The notes under the pieces were generated by a model, which saw nothing but the letters and a program-made list of their open reading frames with translations, did not search any database and was not told the DNA's origin. Position numbers and translations under genes: made by a program. From contig CM119266.1 in NCBI GenBank assembly GCA_051294375.1, positions 6,899,431 to 6,963,430 on the forward strand: a stretch of 64,000 bases of DNA, written 5' to 3'. Origin of the DNA: Paraspadella gotoi. Its lineage: Eukaryota > Chaetognatha. This document shows, piece by piece, positions 13,268 through 23,700 of the stretch. Numbering within the stretch: the first letter of the stretch is position 1; the number at the start of each line of letters is the position of its first letter.

Positions 13268-15235
13268 AGGAGTGCGACTGCAACCGCAAGGGGAGAAGGT
13301 GAAGGATTGAAGGACGGAAAAGGATGCGGGAAAAACTTTAGAAAAGGTTCCTTTGTCAAATATCAACTCAAAGGGAAATTGTGCGAATCGTTGAAAAAAG
13401 GAGAGAATCAAATCGAACTCAGTTTCAGGTAAAGAAAAGGAAAGCAAACTAAGGAGATACTTTGGCACTTTCTTCCTAAAGCGCCCCATTTTTGATCGTA
13501 ATACCTAAACTTAACATTAATCTCTTTTTTTTTTTATTTAAGCTGAAATGGAAAACATGGCCGAAATCTTTAATATTTATCTTTTAATCCTCTAAAATAT
13601 TTAGACCTTCTTAAATGCCCATCATTTTTTTATTTGAAAGCTCATCTGATACAAATTAGAACAATTGCATGGACTCCTTTAACTTCAGGACTCGGACCCG
13701 AACGCGAAAATTCTTTTCCACGCGACGTCGAAAAATCTCATCGAGTATATGTCCATCGAAATTATTTCAGAAGAAACTCGTCTACTTTTACAATTTGGGC
13801 GGAGGCGAAGAGGTGAGGGAAAAGGAAAAATATTTATTATTAAAGTGTTAATAAATGTTAGGTTAAAAAAAACTTTAAAAAGGTTGTGGCGAACGGTTGC
13901 TTAGGTAACTTTAAAAGTTTAATTAGTTAAATTAGGTAATGAAGTGACGTGAATTAATAGTAGAAGTCTGTTATTAATTATTCGTTTTTATCTTCACAAC
14001 AACGATCTTTTCAAACAATTATGTAAATCAACCGAGCAAATATATTACAATTTAGATTAGGTTACATTAAAATTACATTAAATTTTCATAACAACATTTC
14101 ACTTCTATCGAGAATAGGTCAAAATCTACTTTGTTTTCTTAACAATGTATTTTTTATAAAAATATACCAATTTCATACTTATTACTAGTCTTATTCTTAT
14201 TCTAAATCATCACCATTTCCAACCCTTTTTTTTTCCGCCAGCGTCTGGAACTGGAAGGCGTGAACGTGGCGGACGGTGAATGGCATCACCTGACCCTCTC
14301 GCGTTACGGCGCCCGAGTCACGATGGCCATCGACGGCGGCGAGGGAGATTTGACTGTGAAGAATGCTCCGATGCCGAACGCTCACGCCGAGATAGAGATC
14401 GATTGTGAAAGAATTTATTTGGGGGCGAAAGTGGATTCGTGGGGAAACTCGGCCGATGTCATTTCCAAGGATTACAAAGATGGTCAGTTGAGAAGAGGGA
14501 GATAATGGATAAGTGGTAGGTGGCCTTTGGCCGATGCCATTAGGTCGGATCATCATGACGGGAGAATTGGGACAAGTGAGATCTTGTTTAAGCCAAATTT
14601 TGAAAATGGCGGACTAGAAATTGAATAAAGATTGAGTCGAGAATGCACCTGGGTCCTGAGCTGAGGGCGAGTGAAATGGTCTTCAATTTGTGAGGAAAGT
14701 TGACCAATTTTGTTTTAAAACTCACTCACGTGATTATATTCACATCCACAGGATGTTTAAAGAACTTCCGTTTCCAATCCGTTCGACTCCCGATCCTCAA
14801 TACATCTCTGACCAATGTCACCATCGTCACAAATAACGTCGACCCCTGTTGCCCCGAATGCAATGAAGACGAGGGCGGTTGCCCGGCTTGCTTCCCTACC
14901 TGCCCATCGAGCATGGTGATAAGAATGTTTAATAATAATAATAATTACAATAATAATAATAATAATATTTTAAAAATTATGCGTGCAACTATGTTTCGAT
15001 AAAAACCTTTTTAAACCGAAACTTGCAAATGAGATTTTTGCGTTCTCTCATTCATCCCCACGCAGACCTGCATTCCCACCTGGCGCGGATCCTCCTGCGG
15101 CTGCAAATGGCCTTACCATCCGCTTCCCGAAAACATCCACAAATGCGTGCTCGATCCCTGCGAACCTCACCCTTGCCACAACGGCAAGTGCGTCGTCAGT
15201 GGCGAGGGATATTATTGCGACTGCTACACCACTGG
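13268..15235 (+). CDS. CadN-like: CadN-like cadherin, end of EGF2, LamG2 and third EGF region
   Basis: Exons 13268-13428, 13689-13812, 14242-14482, 14752-14915 and 15066-15235 continue the cadherin. They encode the rest of EGF2 (EECDCNRKGRR), the start of LamG2 (GSFVKYQLKGKL, IELSFR), its core (NLIEYMSIEI, YFYNLGGGEE, DGEWHHLTLSRYGARV, ERIYLGA), a Cys-rich stretch (DPCCPEC, GCPACFPTC) and an EGF (DPCEPHPCHNGKCV..YYCDCYTTG) ending in phase 2. Three single-base frame breaks are needed: near 13300 (stop just after CDCNRKGRR), near 13698 (cggaccc where cgggaccc would restore TRDPNAK) and near 13770 (between YMSIEI and KKLVYFYN). The protein is well conserved on both sides of each break, so I read them as sequence errors. 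The next exon, expected to lead to the transmembrane segment, was not found. Confidence 0.85.
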
Positions 15236-15949
15236 GTAAGATTTATGCCGATACTAATGTTGGAGCCGCAGCGGGGATTGAGAATGATGCTGTTGTTTAA
15301 TGCTGTTGATGCTCTTCGTTTCTGTCCCGTCTGACGGAGAAAGCTATATTTGTTAGCCGGTCATTATTTATTTTCTTAATTTGGTGCACTAATTTATTGT
15401 TTTAATTTGAACAAAAAAGGCTTATGATTTGTTTTTTGAGAAACTCTTGATGGTATTCCTAGTCAAAAGCTTGGCGCTTGGCTTTTGCCATATTTACTAT
15501 CTGTGATTGAATAGATGCCTTTAACTTACAATACCGCTGTTTTTATAAAATCAGTAGGGCAGGATAGCTATACATGTGGAATTAAATAAATAATTTGCAT
15601 AGTTTGTTAACAATTTTCATATATAGTTTGTTCTTCATTTCATAATTGATGGTAAATCATAATATAATTTTTCCCTAATTGGTTAGTCATTCCTTGATAT
15701 ATTTAAGACATAATCTGCAAAACCTTGCTGGCCACCTTCTGTAAATGCTTGATTTTTTTTTTAATTTATAAAATTGGAATTATTATCTAATATTATATAT
15801 TTTAACAAGGTTACAACTATATTATTGGGTCATTAATAGCTATTAATTATAAATATTTTACACTATTAGAAAACTATATTTATTTTTTTTAATTTAATAT
15901 CCCGGAGTACTACTGAAGACCAAATCTGTTGATCTCGAGTCTTCATCAG

Positions 15950-15985
15950 CTGATGAAGACTCGAATCAACAGAGTCGAATAAACC
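15950..15985 (+). ncRNA. Degenerate hammerhead-ribozyme-like motif in a palindrome
   Basis: CTGATGA is followed by a stem (GACTCG..GAGTC) and then GAATAAAC where a hammerhead needs GAAAC. It lies in a palindrome centred near 15950 (gagtcttcatcagctgatga). It resembles the better motifs at 42850 and 52454 and is probably a decayed copy of the same repeat family. Confidence 0.35.
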
Positions 15986-15995
15986 ATGTAAGTGA

Positions 15996-16967
15996 TATGT
16001 AATAAATAATAAAAAAATTTGTTGTCAAATAAGGCAGGTTGACTTCACCACCAATTTAAACCAATTCCCTAATAAGTTTTTACTTTATATTTAGATTCAA
16101 TATAACCATCGGAACACGCAGTAATGAAAAATAGATACCGTTTAATGGTCAACCAAATTTATGTAACCACTTTTGGCAGCGTATTGGATGTTTATAGAGG
16201 GCGGATCAATATCGATCTATTTGTATGTCGGCGGAAGGGCCAGTCGAACGACAAATTTTAAAGAATCCCGAAAGACTTGGATCTTTGGGATTTGGGTAAA
16301 GATGCGTGATAACGGAACAAGAAGAGATAGAGTAGGGAGGGATATACGACTTTAGTTCTCCCTTCACCGCGTGGAAGCACCAAACTCCACAACATGAGTT
16401 CTCCGGCATTGTGGCCAACTAAACTTTTCGGAGTTCTCTATGGAGGATTGGGATGGTGTTCCATAGCCACCTTCGCTGCACTCGCTCCCAGCACCAGGGC
16501 AGCACCACTGGGTCCTGGGACGACAGCGTCTCAGCCAGGGGAGCAGGACATAATTGACGAACCGGGAAAGACATTAAAAGGACTGATAAAGTCGGATGGG
16601 CAAAGGTGTGAAGTTTAATGAATTATTATTTTTAATATAATTCACATTTTAAATAAAAATAAAATAGGTTTTTCTTTTATATGTTTTGGATCGTCTTCGA
16701 TCCCTATCGTACTTCGTAATAGGGGGGTTGCGATTGAAGCATGAGAATTCAGCCACAATATTCATTCGTAAATGGGCGGGGAATATCGAGACTTCGGTTT
16801 CCAGTCCCTCAGCGAATTCCTTGCCCTGGTAGGAGCGAGATGATTTGGAGGTGCCGCGAATGGAACGCGCATCAAAAGAGAATTGAGGGCAGGCAGCTGG
16901 GGGAGACGTTGTCTTGAAAGGGAATAGAAGAGAGAGGGCTCAGCACGACGGCGCCGAGAACCCCCAC
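15996..16967 (+). other. Unresolved stretch with a GC-rich, coding-like segment
   Basis: Positions 16173-16618 and 16750-16975 are GC-richer than the surrounding introns and contain an open frame (16394-16618) with a mildly hydrophobic stretch (LFGVLYGGLGWCSIATFAAL). Cadherin juxtamembrane or transmembrane sequence is expected about here, but I cannot match it. The segment ends at a clear donor-like site (agtcgaggtaagt, near 16973) that is repeated at 18375. It may be an error-damaged exon, a transposon fragment or neither. Confidence 0.3.
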
Positions 16968-17605
16968 CAGTCGAGGTAAGTCACGACTTCGATCAGCTCT
17001 TCAGTGCACTGAGGTCCTTTGTATCTGCGGGAATGGAGGGAGTTGTTCTAAGTAGGGAAACTGACTACGAATCGAAGCTCGATTTCGAAAACTCGTAATC
17101 CGCTCAATAGCAAAAAAAAAAAAAAAAAAAAAAACTTTTTACTGTCAAATAAATGGAGATAATTATAAAAGCGCTCAAACGTACGGAGGAAAGCAATCAC
17201 CGTTTTAACGTGTTAAAACTGTTACGGCCGCCATTATTTATTACCTTCCTGAATACGAATGTCTTTTCTTCCAAAAACTTTTACCAGTCACCTTTTTTAA
17301 TTTCAATTCTGACCAAATTATATTTCTATTCTCTCGGGATAAAAAAAAAAGCTCAGTGCAAACCGCGGTAACGATACAATACATGATAATAAACACTAAT
17401 TTATAAACACCGAAATATAACGTTTGTAATTTTATAATTTTTCTAAATATTTATAAACAAATTAGCGAATCTGTGCCAATAAGCGAACTCGTTGAGTCTC
17501 GTCACACTCCTGAACTCTACTTACGTGACGCCACTTTTTTTTTTTTGGTCCACGAAAAAAGTGAAGAAAAATTCTTTTAAATTATTTTTAAAAATTGCTC
17601 AAAGA
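16968..17605 (+). repeat. Direct duplicate, copy 1 (partner 18360-19046), abutting an N-gap
   Basis: The sequence from the donor-like gtcgaggtaagtcacgac through the A-run, the tttttggtccacgaaaa block and the tail ttaaaaattgctcaaaga recurs at 18360-19046. The copies differ by many one-base indels, the pattern of uncorrected long reads. Copy 1 stops at the 25-N gap. Confidence 0.75.
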
Positions 17606-17630
17606 NNNNNNNNNNNNNNNNNNNNNNNNN
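17606..17630. other. Assembly gap, 25 N
   Basis: A run of 25 N, a fixed size used by some gap-filling tools. It separates the duplicate ending at 17605 from a GC-rich Ala/Asn-coding block. Confidence 0.95.
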
Positions 17631-17905
17631 CGCCAATAAGGCCAAGGTCAACGCCAATGCCGCAGCGGCCGCTAATGCCAATGTCAGCGCCAACGCAGCC
17701 GTGGCAGCGAACGTCAGCGTCAACGTCATGGCCGGAGCAGCGGCCAATGGCTTCTTGGCGCGCCGTTGGGCGCAGGCTTTTGGCGGCCAGCGGGCCGCGG
17801 CTAGACGGCCCTGCCATTGGCCGCATGCTCCGGGCCATGACGTTGACGCTGACTTCGCTGCCACGGCTGCCAGTTGCGCGACATTGGCATGTATACTCGG
17901 TTCTC
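17631..17905. repeat. Fold-back inverted repeat in Ala/Asn-coding sequence
   Basis: Positions 17631-17755 read on + as an Ala/Asn/Val-rich stretch (NANAAAAANANVSANAAVAA). Positions 17807-17905 are its reverse complement with scattered indels, around a spacer of about 50 bp. Beyond the second arm the sequence to about 18208 continues in the reverse orientation (hydrophilic frame on -, for example GRKGNKESAEA). This is what an unsplit fold-back read would give. The Ala-rich block resembles the cadherin tail exon at 24372. Confidence 0.65.
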
Positions 17906-18359
17906 CGCTGCGGCTTGGCTAGTTGACTCTCTGGCCTCTATTGGCGCTTCTGCAGATTCTTTGTTTCCTTTTCGTCCGGTCATACGTCGCTGTCGTTCGT
18001 CGCTGGTCGTCTCGTCTGTATGTTTACGGTCGTCGATTGTATTTTTGGAGTAATGACGTTTGAATGTGTCGCTCTTGAAGTCTTGCCGCCGCGCCGCCAG
18101 CCGGCCGCTCCGCGCCGCGCCACCCCGCGCAATGAACCGCCCTCGGCGCACTTTGACGACTCCCCCTCTGCCGAGCACGACAGATCTTGTATTAATAATA
18201 AAGCACATAAACTAAAAGTGATCATCATATATGAATCTAAAATCAATTGATTACATCTATATACTTTACACGACAGCGTCAACCTGAAAAATGAGTCGGC
18301 GATGGAACAAAGCAGCACCCAGCAGCGCAGCCCAAAGCCGCGCCACAGCACGACTGGCG

Positions 18360-19046
18360 CGAGAACCCACCCAGTCGACGGTAAGTCACGACGATGCAGC
18401 TCTTCAGTGCACTGAGGTCCTCTTGTATCTTGCGGGAATGGAGGGAGTTGTTCTAAGTAGCGGGAAATGACACTACCGAATCGAAGCTCGAATTTCGAAA
18501 AACCGTAATCCGTCTCAATTAGCAAAAAAAAAAAAAAAACAAAAAAAAACTTTTTACTGTCAATAAATGGAGATAATATAAAAGCGCCTGCAAACGATAC
18601 GGAGGAAAGCGCAATCACCGTTTTAACGTTAGATTAAAACTGTTACGCGCCATTATTTTTATTACCTTACCCTGAATACGAATGTCTTTTCTTCCCAAAA
18701 ACTTTTAACAGTCACCTCTTTTTAATTTTCAATCATTGACCAATTATATTTCTATTCTCTCCGGATTAAAAAAAAAAGGCTCAGTGCAAACCGCCCAGGT
18801 AACGATACAATACATGATAATAAACACTTAATTTATAAAACACGAAATATAACGTTTGTAAGTTTATAAATTTTATCTAAATATGATATAAACAAATTAG
18901 CCGAAATCTGGTGCCAATAAGCGAACTCGTTGAGTCTCGCTCACACTCCTGACTCTACTTACGTGACGCCACTTTTTTTTTTTTGGTCCACGAAAAGAAA
19001 AGTGGAAGAAAAATTGCTTTTAAATTATTTTCTAAAAATGCTCAAA
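18360..19046 (+). repeat. Direct duplicate, copy 2 (partner 16968-17605)
   Basis: Same order of landmarks as copy 1: donor-like gtcgacggtaagtcacgac, a long A-run near 18525, acgaatgtcttttcttcc, acgtgacgccac and ttttggtccacgaaaa. Small indels occur every 10-20 bases. Confidence 0.75.
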
Positions 19047-19057
19047 AGAGAACAATA

Positions 19058-20262
19058 CTAAAGCTATCTCGTCAGACCGACAGAAAGCGCAAGCAGCGAT
19101 CAACAGCATTAAACAACAGCATCATTCTCAATCCTTATCCGCTCGCTGCGCTCCAACATTAGTATCGCATAAATCATTAACCCAGTGGTGTTGTAGCAGT
19201 CAGCAATAAATATCCCTCGCCACTGACGGACGCACTTCGCCGTTGTGGCAAAGGGTGAGGTTCGCAGGGATCGAGCACGCATTTGTGGAGTTGTTTCGGG
19301 AAAAGCGGATGGTTAAGGCCATTATGCAGCCGCAGGGAGATCCGCGCCAGGTGGAATGCAGGTCTGCGTGGGATCGATATGCAGAGAACGCAAAAATCTC
19401 GATTTGCAAGTTCGGTTTAAAAAAGGCTTTTTATCGAAACATAGATTGCACGCATATTTTTAAATATTTTATTTATATTATTGAATATTAATATATTAAA
19501 CATTCTATATCACCATGCTCGCATGGGCGGTAGGGAAGCAAGCGGGCAACCGCCTCGTCTTCATTGATCGGGGCAACAGGGGTCGCGTATATCTCGGTCT
19601 CATTATTGAGTCGGAGTTCGAACGGATTGGAAACGGGAGTTCTTAAACATCCTGTGATGTGAATATAATCAGTGAGTGAGTTTATATAAGATATCAAAAT
19701 CGGTCAAATTTCCTCCACAACATTGAAGAACCATTTCAACTTCGCCCTCCAGCTTGTTCTCGACTCAATTCTTTATTCATTTTCTAGTTCTCCATTTTTC
19801 CAAATTTGGCTTTAAACGAAGACATTCTCACTTTGTCCTCAATTCTCCCGTTCATTATGATCCGACCTAATGGCATTGGCCAAAAGGCCACTACCACTTA
19901 TCCATATATCTCCCTCTCTCAACTACCATCTTTTGTAATCCTTTGGAGATGACATGCGGCCGAGTTTCCCCACGAATCCACTTTCGCCCGCCAAATAAAT
20001 TCTTTCACAAGCGATCTCTATCTCGGCGTGAGCGTTCGACTCGGAGCATCTTACAGTCAAAATCTCCCTCGCCGCCGTTCGATTTGCCATCAGTAGACTC
20101 CGGCGGCGCAGTGTCGCTAACGCCCACCATGAGAGGGTCAGGGTGTGATTGACCATTCACCGTCCGCCACAGTTCACGCCTTCCAGTTTCCAGACGCTGG
20201 CGGAAAAAAAGGGTTGGAAATAATGAATGAATTAGAATTAAGAATAGCACTAGTCAATATGT
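19058..20262 (-). pseudogene. Inverted, error-rich copy of cadherin LamG2/EGF3 exons (of 14165-15355)
   Basis: Read on -, this block carries the exons found on + at 14242-14482, 14752-14915 and 15066-15235 with their introns, in the same order: the GEGDFD..NAHAEIEIACERIYL region, the NPFELRL-like block and CSIPANLTL. One-base indels break every frame. It ends beside a 25-N gap at 20281. Either a recent inverted segmental duplication that has decayed, or an uncorrected, wrongly oriented read used for gap filling. The error pattern and context favour the second. Confidence 0.75.
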
Positions 20263-20280
20263 ATGAAATTCTCTCTCTTG

Positions 20281-20305
20281 NNNNNNNNNNNNNNNNNNNN
20301 NNNNN
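20281..20305. other. Assembly gap, 25 N
   Basis: A run of 25 N between the inverted copy and the Lys/Glu-rich repeated exon. Confidence 0.95.
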
Positions 20306-20600
20306 GTTTGAGTGGGGAAAGGCCAAGCGTGGTTTGGGGGGAAAGGCCAAGGCCATTCAGGATGCCAAGAAGGCCAAGGAGGAGGAGAAGAAAAAGAAGA
20401 GTTAGTTTGAGTGGGGAAAGGCCAAGCGTGGTTTGGGGGGAAAGGCCAAGGTCATTCAGGATGCCAAGAAAGCCAAGGAGGAGAAGAAAAAGAAGAGTGA
20501 GTTTGTGTAGGGAAAGGCCAAGCGTGGATTGGGGGGAAAGACCAAACAGAATGTTGGGAAAGGCCAAAAGGCCTTTGGGGGAAGGCCAAGCAAAGTTTGA
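20306..20600 (+). repeat. Tandem copies of a Lys/Glu-rich cadherin tail exon
   Basis: Three copies with a period of about 96-99 bp start near 20306, 20405 and 20501. The first two encode WGKAKRGLGGKAK, IQDAKKAKEE and a poly-Lys run, and end at donors after 20400 (gttagt) and 20496 (gtgagt). The third is decayed and runs into further GGAAAGGCCAA-type repeats. They may be duplicated exons or an assembly stutter next to the gap. Confidence 0.6.
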
Positions 20601-20664
20601 TTAAAGGCCGAGCAGAGTTTGGGAGAAAGAAAAAGCTCTAGCATTGATGGTATATTAGAATATG

Positions 20665-20708
<44 letters not shown>

Positions 20709-23700
20709 AAAAACAGAGGAAGAACCAAGCGACGAATCGTCCTCGGAGGAGGAGGAAGACTCGGGCAGAAGAAAAGCCAATCTCCAACAAAGTAAGTTTT
20801 ACATTTTTAGGTTATATTATTTGAATTAATTAATATTAAATTAAGCGATAGTTTGAAGTGCACTAATCGACACGACACATTAACCCCATTTTATATTCTT
20901 TTGTTTNNNNNNNNNNTTTTTTTTGGTTTCGCGGTTTTTTATCATTCGATGCTCTTTTGTTCCTCTTTTCTTTTTTTTATTTGTATCGCAAATCCTTGAC
21001 ATTATTATAATCAGGCGGTGTCAAGTTATCTTTTCCGGCAAAACCCAAAGAGATTAAACCGCTTTTGAAAAATGGTAGGTTCTTAACACAAAAAAANNNN
21101 NNNNNNNNNNNNNNNNNNNNNNNNNNNNNNNNNNNNNNNNNNNNNNNNNNNNNNNNNNNNNNNNNNNNNNNNNNNNNNNNNNNNNNNNNNNNNNNNNNNN
21201 NNNNNNNNNNNNNNNNNNNNNNNNNNNNNNNNNNNNNNNNNNNNNNNNNNNNNNNNNNNNNNNNNNNNNNNNNNNNNNNNNNNNNNNNNNNNNNNNNNNN
21301 NNNNNNNNNNNNNNNNNNNNNNNNNNNNNNNNNNNNNNNNNNNNNNNNNNNNNNNNNNNNNNNNNNNAAAATATATACTTATCACTCTGTAAACTCGGGG
21401 GAAATTTTTTATTTTTTTCTACACCGAATTTCCAAAGGCCACGTTCCACGTTCAGGACCGACATATTGGGATATTTTTGTAGATCCTAGCAAGGCAAGGC
21501 GGCCCTTTCTCCGCCCGAATGTCCGACTGTCTTCATTCAATTAGTCCGATGTTCACTTTTTTCCCATTGATGTCATATTTTCGGTTTTTCGGAGCATGGT
21601 TTACTGTTTTCTTTTTGTCTTATGTTCACGATTCTCCGTGATGTTTTTCCGTTTCGCTGATACTTGAGCTATCACGGCCGCTGCCGATGTGAGAGGAGAA
21701 GGAGAGAGAGACGGGCGAGTGATAACAAAAAAATTATCTGAGAGAGCTCGCGTGAATGAGTTGACAGAAATTCGACAGTGAAAAAACAGTGGAAAAAAAC
21801 ATGGTGGGAAAAAAACAGATTGACGATAATATTTTTTCAAAAAGTTACTAAAGATTTTTTTAAAAAAAATTACTTACTGTAGATTTCAAACAAAGAGAAA
21901 GTAAAAAAGACATTGAGTCAGACACATACTGTAGTATTGTTTTGTTGAAAAAAGTAGATTATTCTAAACATGTAATATAAATATTTTATTTTTCGTCGGT
22001 TTTAAAAAAATAATCTTTATTAAAATTATATTTTAGAATGCCCAAGATTTGTTTTCTTTTTAAAGTAGTTTTGTTAAAGAAAACGATGAGACCTTAGAAT
22101 CGTGTTTTAAAGTGCAAGCAGAGCGAAAGCATGTGAATTGAGTGAAATTTAAAGTGAATTCGGGAAAGCCGTTTCCCATTTCAAAAGTTACATTTAACAG
22201 AAAGATTAGGCAAAACATTTATATTATTACAAAATTATTTTCTTAATTCTTTTCTTATTTCATTTATTATTTTGATTTTTAAAAACTAAGGCGAACGATT
22301 TAAGGGTCAGTAAACTTTCGATGTTTTATTCATTACAAAAGAGAAACGTATTTTGTGGTACACTTTTTTCGAAAAAACCCATAATTTCCCCCCTCAAAAA
22401 ACTGGGAGTAATGCATAGATGAAATTTGAATATAATTGGACTCATTGAACTAGAGAGAGATGAATAACATGGAGCCAGTGATTCATTCAATTTCTGAGTT
22501 GGGAGAATAGATATTAAACAATCTGTTGCTTAATTTTAATTGTACAAAACCTACCATCGTGTAGAAGAGGTTTAGTTTCTTTGACTTAGCCGGCTACAGC
22601 TTTAGCGCCTAACCATTACAAACGAAAAAGAGAAACGGTGCGAAATAATTTCATATTTAATGAATGATTAAAATTAATAATTAAAAAAAAATTTTAAATA
22701 TTAATTATTAAATGACCGGAAACGTTCTTCTATATACGAAATTTTACGTCTGGCGAAAATTACGTCGTATGTTTTGAAAATATTATTTAAAATAAAGTTT
22801 TGAGAAAACCTACATTCATTGTTGACGGTTTAGCCTGATTAAGGTTTAGCACCTCTTGCCATTATTCTTGTTTGGGAAACAAATATGGTCACACATTCGT
22901 GTGTTTTTAGTCGGTTCTCTTTATTGTCCCTACGTCTTCACTTTGAATCTAGGGAAGGACTCGCCCCGATTCCAATTAATTAATTGAATCAAAAGAAGAA
23001 GAGGGATAATTCAGCGACTGTCTACATGTCCACACTTCTGATACAAAAGCTCCAATGGAATTATAACACTGTGCTGGCTGCTCACGCACCCAAAAGAGGA
23101 ACTCTGCGCTTCAGTCAAGATGAGGCTGATGCAAACCCGGGACTGTCTCGAGGCGATCTCAATTGCCTCCTTGAAGTTGCTTAAAACATTCCCAACAATA
23201 TCACATCGTGAACGTAAAATTCGGTGCACATTCAACTGGACTTTTTCTTAGGAGGCTCCTACTTCTAACATATATCCTCTAATATGAGTTCATTTACCCG
23301 ATTCTATCACACGAACGCTGGAAACGTGGCCTTTCGGGAAAAATTCGGTTTAAGGTTTGTGTAGAAAAAAATAAAAATTCCCCCGAGGTTTACAGATGTG
23401 ATATAGTATATATTTTACCAACTGCAGCTACATGGTGCTTTTATATAAAATTTCCGCTTTACGCTTTTATTGTTCTAACGTCAATAAAAAAGTACAACGA
23501 CATTACATATTTTTGTAAAAAATTTTTTTTTGTGTTAAGAACCCTTTACCATTATTGTCTCAAAAGCGGTTTAATCTCTTTGTGTTTTGCCGGAAAAAGA
23601 TAGCCTTGGACACCGCCTTGCTGTGAGTAATAAGTGTCAAGGGATTTGCGATTACAAATAAAAAAAAAGAAAAGGGAAATATATATAAAGCAGCATCGAA

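Noticed and set aside
17980-18618. A 212-codon minus-strand ORF
   Set aside because: It spans a reversed, error-rich duplicate and intron sequence; composition changes abruptly and no domain is visible.
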